DNA from: Colius striatus
Lineage: Eukaryota; Chordata; Aves; Coliiformes; Coliidae
Assembly: GCF_028858725.1 (NCBI RefSeq)
Contig: NC_084768.1
Coordinates: 34,068,664 to 34,132,663, forward strand
Direction of reading: 5' to 3'
DNA length: 64,000 nucleotides
Below, piece by piece: positions 63,101 through 64,000 of this stretch (its first letter is position 1; each line of letters starts with the position of its first letter). Position numbers and translations under genes: made by a program. The notes under the pieces were generated by a model. The model was not told the DNA's origin. It did no database searches and worked only from the letters and a program-made list of their open reading frames with translations.

Positions 63101-63569
63101 AAACTTATATAATGGTCATACAGCTCAACGTAAGGAATGGCTCCCCTTTATAGAGGCTGCAAAGAAACAGAAAACTTATTGTCTCCATTAAATGGAAGTC
63201 ACCCAAGATAAGCAGCCAGAAGGGTACTGTATTAAATGGGATTTTCAAGTAAACTCTAGAAGAAAGCAAAGAACTTTCTTGTTTCTTCAAATCAATGACT
63301 GAATACCTGAAAATTCTGCTTTTGAATTTTAATTGCCTCAAGATAGCCCTAAAGCATTAAAACATTAAGCGTAAAGGCATATTTTTAGTATATCCTTTCA
63401 AATAAAGGATGGATTCAACATCCAGAGTTTTCCTCAAACTCCAAACAGGTACTAGGCTATAACCAAAGGAGGGAAAGTTTGCTTAGAATGCCAAAAAGCC
63501 CACTCAGTTTACCTGAGCTCCTATTGCACTTGTTAGCTTGAAGATATACAAAACTATATCCAAGAAGGG
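54096..63569 (-). CDS. ABCD3: PMP70, peroxisomal ABC transporter, 3' part (16 exons)
   Basis: Sixteen exons encode 449 residues plus stop, about the last two thirds of the 659-residue human protein; the 5' exons lie beyond 64000. ABCD3 is a half-transporter of the peroxisomal membrane that dimerises to import branched-chain and long-chain acyl-CoA and bile acid precursors. From N to C the fragment holds: part of the membrane domain ([18 protein letters not shown]), the EAA-like motif EEIAFYNGN, two more membrane stretches ([28 protein letters not shown]), and a full nucleotide-binding domain with Walker [11 protein letters not shown]-loop YVPQRP, signature LSGGEKQR, Walker B FAILDE and H-loop TVSHR. 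All 15 junctions keep frame. No stop or missing catalytic residue was found, so the gene looks functional. Join, in transcript order: 63569-63513, 61373-61231, 60869-60800, 60368-60299, 60172-60075, 59987-59896, 59394-59306, 59227-59155, 58112-58049, 57554-57477, 57388-57323, 57224-57135, 56921-56802, 56397-56293, 54956-54900, 54173-54096. Confidence 0.98.
54900..54956 (-). CDS. ABCD3: ABCD3 exon o, H-loop
   Basis: 19 codons, residues 406-424: [19 protein letters not shown], with the H-loop histidine in TVSHR. Acceptor ATGTAG, donor GTATGT. Confidence 0.96.
56293..56397 (-). CDS. ABCD3: ABCD3 exon n, Walker B
   Basis: 35 codons, residues 371-405: [10 protein letters not shown], Walker B FAILDE with the catalytic glutamate, then the D-loop region [19 protein letters not shown]. 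Acceptor ATTGCAG, donor GTAAAC. Confidence 0.97.
56802..56921 (-). CDS. ABCD3: ABCD3 exon m, ABC signature
   Basis: 40 codons, residues 331-370: [30 protein letters not shown] and the signature [10 protein letters not shown]. The donor is GTATGT directly after GCA. Reading on past it meets a stop within ten codons, which confirms the boundary. Confidence 0.97.
57135..57224 (-). CDS. ABCD3: ABCD3 exon l
   Basis: 30 codons, residues 301-330: [17 protein letters not shown] then [13 protein letters not shown]. Helical subdomain of the nucleotide-binding domain. Acceptor TCCCAG, donor GTGATG. Confidence 0.96.
57323..57388 (-). CDS. ABCD3: ABCD3 exon k
   Basis: 22 codons, residues 279-300: [20 protein letters not shown] then PQ, which holds the Q-loop glutamine. 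Acceptor GTTGCAG, donor GTGAGA. Confidence 0.96.
57477..57554 (-). CDS. ABCD3: ABCD3 exon j, Walker A
   Basis: Residues 253-278: [10 protein letters not shown], Walker [10 protein letters not shown] (263-271), LFRILGE. Binds the ATP phosphates. Acceptor TTTTTAG, donor GTAAGG. Confidence 0.97.
57811..57893 (+). mobile_element. CR1 3'-end relic in an ABCD3 intron
   Basis: GGTTCCTGGATGACCTGCTC through GGGGGTTGGACTAGCAAAGG and CCTTTCCAACCC, the last part of a CR1 element, antisense to ABCD3. It lies in the intron between exons i and j and has no tail repeat left. Confidence 0.85.
58049..58112 (-). CDS. ABCD3: ABCD3 exon i
   Basis: Residues 231-252: [20 protein letters not shown] then E. Supplies the A-loop region before Walker A. 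Acceptor AAACAG, donor GTAAGC. Confidence 0.96.
59155..59227 (-). CDS. ABCD3: ABCD3 exon h
   Basis: Residues 207-231: [17 protein letters not shown], then NTDNLIK. Start of the nucleotide-binding domain. Acceptor TTTAAG, donor GTATGT. Confidence 0.94.
59306..59394 (-). CDS. ABCD3: ABCD3 exon g
   Basis: Residues 177-207, linker helix [15 protein letters not shown] then [14 protein letters not shown]. One residue shorter than human here (SQEK against SQQEK). Donor GTAGAT. Confidence 0.95.
59896..59987 (-). CDS. ABCD3: ABCD3 exon f
   Basis: Residues 147-177: [20 protein letters not shown] and [11 protein letters not shown]. End of the membrane domain. Acceptor TGCTCTAG, donor GTAAGC. Confidence 0.96.
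60075..60172 (-). CDS. ABCD3: ABCD3 exon e
   Basis: Residues 114-146, [14 protein letters not shown] followed by a luminal or loop segment ending STHAELLE. Acceptor ACTGCAG, donor GTAAAT. Confidence 0.96.
60299..60368 (-). CDS. ABCD3: ABCD3 exon d
   Basis: Residues 91-113 and one base of the next codon: [20 protein letters not shown], then IAK. Membrane helix. Acceptor TTACCAG, donor GTAAGT. Confidence 0.96.
60800..60869 (-). CDS. ABCD3: ABCD3 exon c, EAA-like motif
   Basis: Residues 67-90 with EEIAFYNGN, the conserved EAA-like loop of ABCD proteins that contacts the nucleotide-binding domain, then [14 protein letters not shown]. Acceptor TTTTTTTAG, donor GTAAGA. Confidence 0.96.
61231..61373 (-). 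CDS. ABCD3: ABCD3 exon b
   Basis: Fragment residues 20-67: [20 protein letters not shown], then [20 protein letters not shown] and NSRLITN. Membrane segment and cytosolic loop. Acceptor TTCACAG, donor GTAGGG; ends in phase 2. Confidence 0.96.
61990..63010 (+). mobile_element. Rearranged CR1 copy in an ABCD3 intron
   Basis: An old CR1 on the + strand, antisense to ABCD3, between exons a and b. The left part (about 61990-62455) is ORF1: a GDS(L)-type esterase phrase reads [13 protein letters not shown] then LPGTQ near 62.31-62.37 kb, after the QVPLCNR and [10 protein letters not shown] phrases. Near 62.46 kb it jumps to the ORF2 C-terminus ([18 protein letters not shown]), so several kb are deleted. 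Then comes a foldback (62628-62764), the [15 protein letters not shown] region and a decayed 3' end GGTCTTATCC...TCTATGATTC at about 63000. Many stops and shifts. The left boundary is approximate. Confidence 0.88.
62628..62764. repeat. 52-bp foldback inside the intronic CR1
   Basis: Left arm 62628-62679 and right arm 62713-62764 are reverse complements at 46 of 52 positions, with a 33-base loop. The inner 33 bases of each arm match at 31 positions. The right arm is CR1 sequence in its normal place and direction; the left arm is an inverted copy of it that replaces the ordinary CR1 sequence after GAGCAGCTGA. In ABCD3 pre-mRNA it would fold into a long hairpin. Confidence 0.92.
63513..63569 (-). 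CDS. ABCD3: ABCD3 exon a (first in window)
   Basis: 19 codons, [19 protein letters not shown], phase 0 at both ends; part of a membrane helix. Acceptor TTTTACAG, donor GTAAAC. If the gene has 23 exons like the human one (recalled), this is exon 8. No earlier exon could be found between here and 64000. Confidence 0.95.
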
Positions 63570-64000
63570 CTGTAAAAGAAGCACAGAAAAGAAGCATTAG
63601 AATACTAATGTAAAACTAATCTAAAATGGTCCATAAACCAACTGCCACATCAACATTTACAGCCCTGCATTAAAAGCACAATATTGGTTAATCTATTATA
63701 CAAACTACGTGCTAAGACAAAAGATCTCAGACACATTACATTTCCCTGAAAACATTCACTCAAGAATTGAACATAAAAGCGTCATATCTTCAGATAAAGA
63801 ACACACCGTATAAAAATGTACTTCACTCTTTTAAGGTCTGTAATAACACTCTGCTTACTAGGCAAAGCTGGACTAGGGCCCATGATTACTTAAATGAAGT
63901 AACTGTGAGAAATATTGAGCAGAAGGATAATACCATATAGTTGCTATATACCTGATACAAGCAATATTCCACTTTACAAGCAGCCTGTTCCATACACTCA
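63570..64000 (-). other. ABCD3: ABCD3 intron running off the window
   Basis: AT-rich intron sequence upstream of exon a. The preceding exon, expected to end in a phrase like DLYSNLSK, is not here in any frame. Confidence 0.7.

Noticed and set aside
63955-64000. Possible earlier ABCD3 exon ending at a - strand GTATAT donor
   Set aside because: The reading does not match the ABCD3 sequence expected before PFLDIV, and no frame fits.
1-64000. CRISPR arrays, bacterial operons, tRNA or rRNA genes
   Set aside because: None seen. The window is vertebrate nuclear DNA and no cloverleaf or rRNA core sequence was recognised by eye; a covariance-model search was not possible.

Overview
The window looks like a piece of a bird genome. 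It is AT-rich amniote DNA whose recognisable repeats are CR1 non-LTR retrotransposons (the usual avian LINE, with the ATTCTATG-type 3' tail) and one LTR of an endogenous retrovirus with TG...CA ends. I saw no mammalian-type SINEs. The species cannot be named from the sequence alone.

Layout. Positions 1 to about 38.8 kb hold no gene I can support. This stretch contains scattered CR1 copies (13.55-14.25, 14.69-14.75, 17.16-18.65 and 35.77-36.14 kb) and a 1.3 kb solo LTR at 22.88-24.19 kb with a perfect 5-bp target duplication. A CpG-rich promoter block at 38.8-39.96 kb leads into F3 (tissue factor, coagulation factor III) on the + strand: six coding exons from 39370 to 44824, 280 codons, and a 3' UTR of about 1 kb ending near 45.86 kb. 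About 8 kb of intergenic DNA follows. The 3' two thirds of ABCD3 (PMP70, a peroxisomal half-size ABC transporter) then lies on the - strand: 16 coding exons from 63569 down to 54096, 449 residues plus stop. Its 5' exons lie beyond the right edge. The two genes converge tail to tail, the same neighbourhood I recall for human 1p21.

The two genes do not work together. F3 is the cell-surface receptor for factor VII/VIIa that starts clotting. ABCD3 imports fatty acyl substrates into peroxisomes. Their adjacency is conserved synteny. All splice junctions given here were read by eye from GT/AG sites, frame continuity and match to the known families; phases close exactly in both genes.

Most striking non-genic structures: (1) an ABCD3 intron carries an internally deleted CR1 copy holding a 52-bp foldback (46 of 52 pairs) made by inverted duplication of CR1 sequence; (2) the solo LTR holds a 297-codon reading frame across three kinds of tandem repeat whose spacings are all multiples of three; (3) two CR1 fragments 18 kb apart are about 98% identical over 371 bp, share the same frame break and both lack a CR1 3' end; (4) the bird F3 lacks the tail serines and the first WKS motif of human tissue factor.
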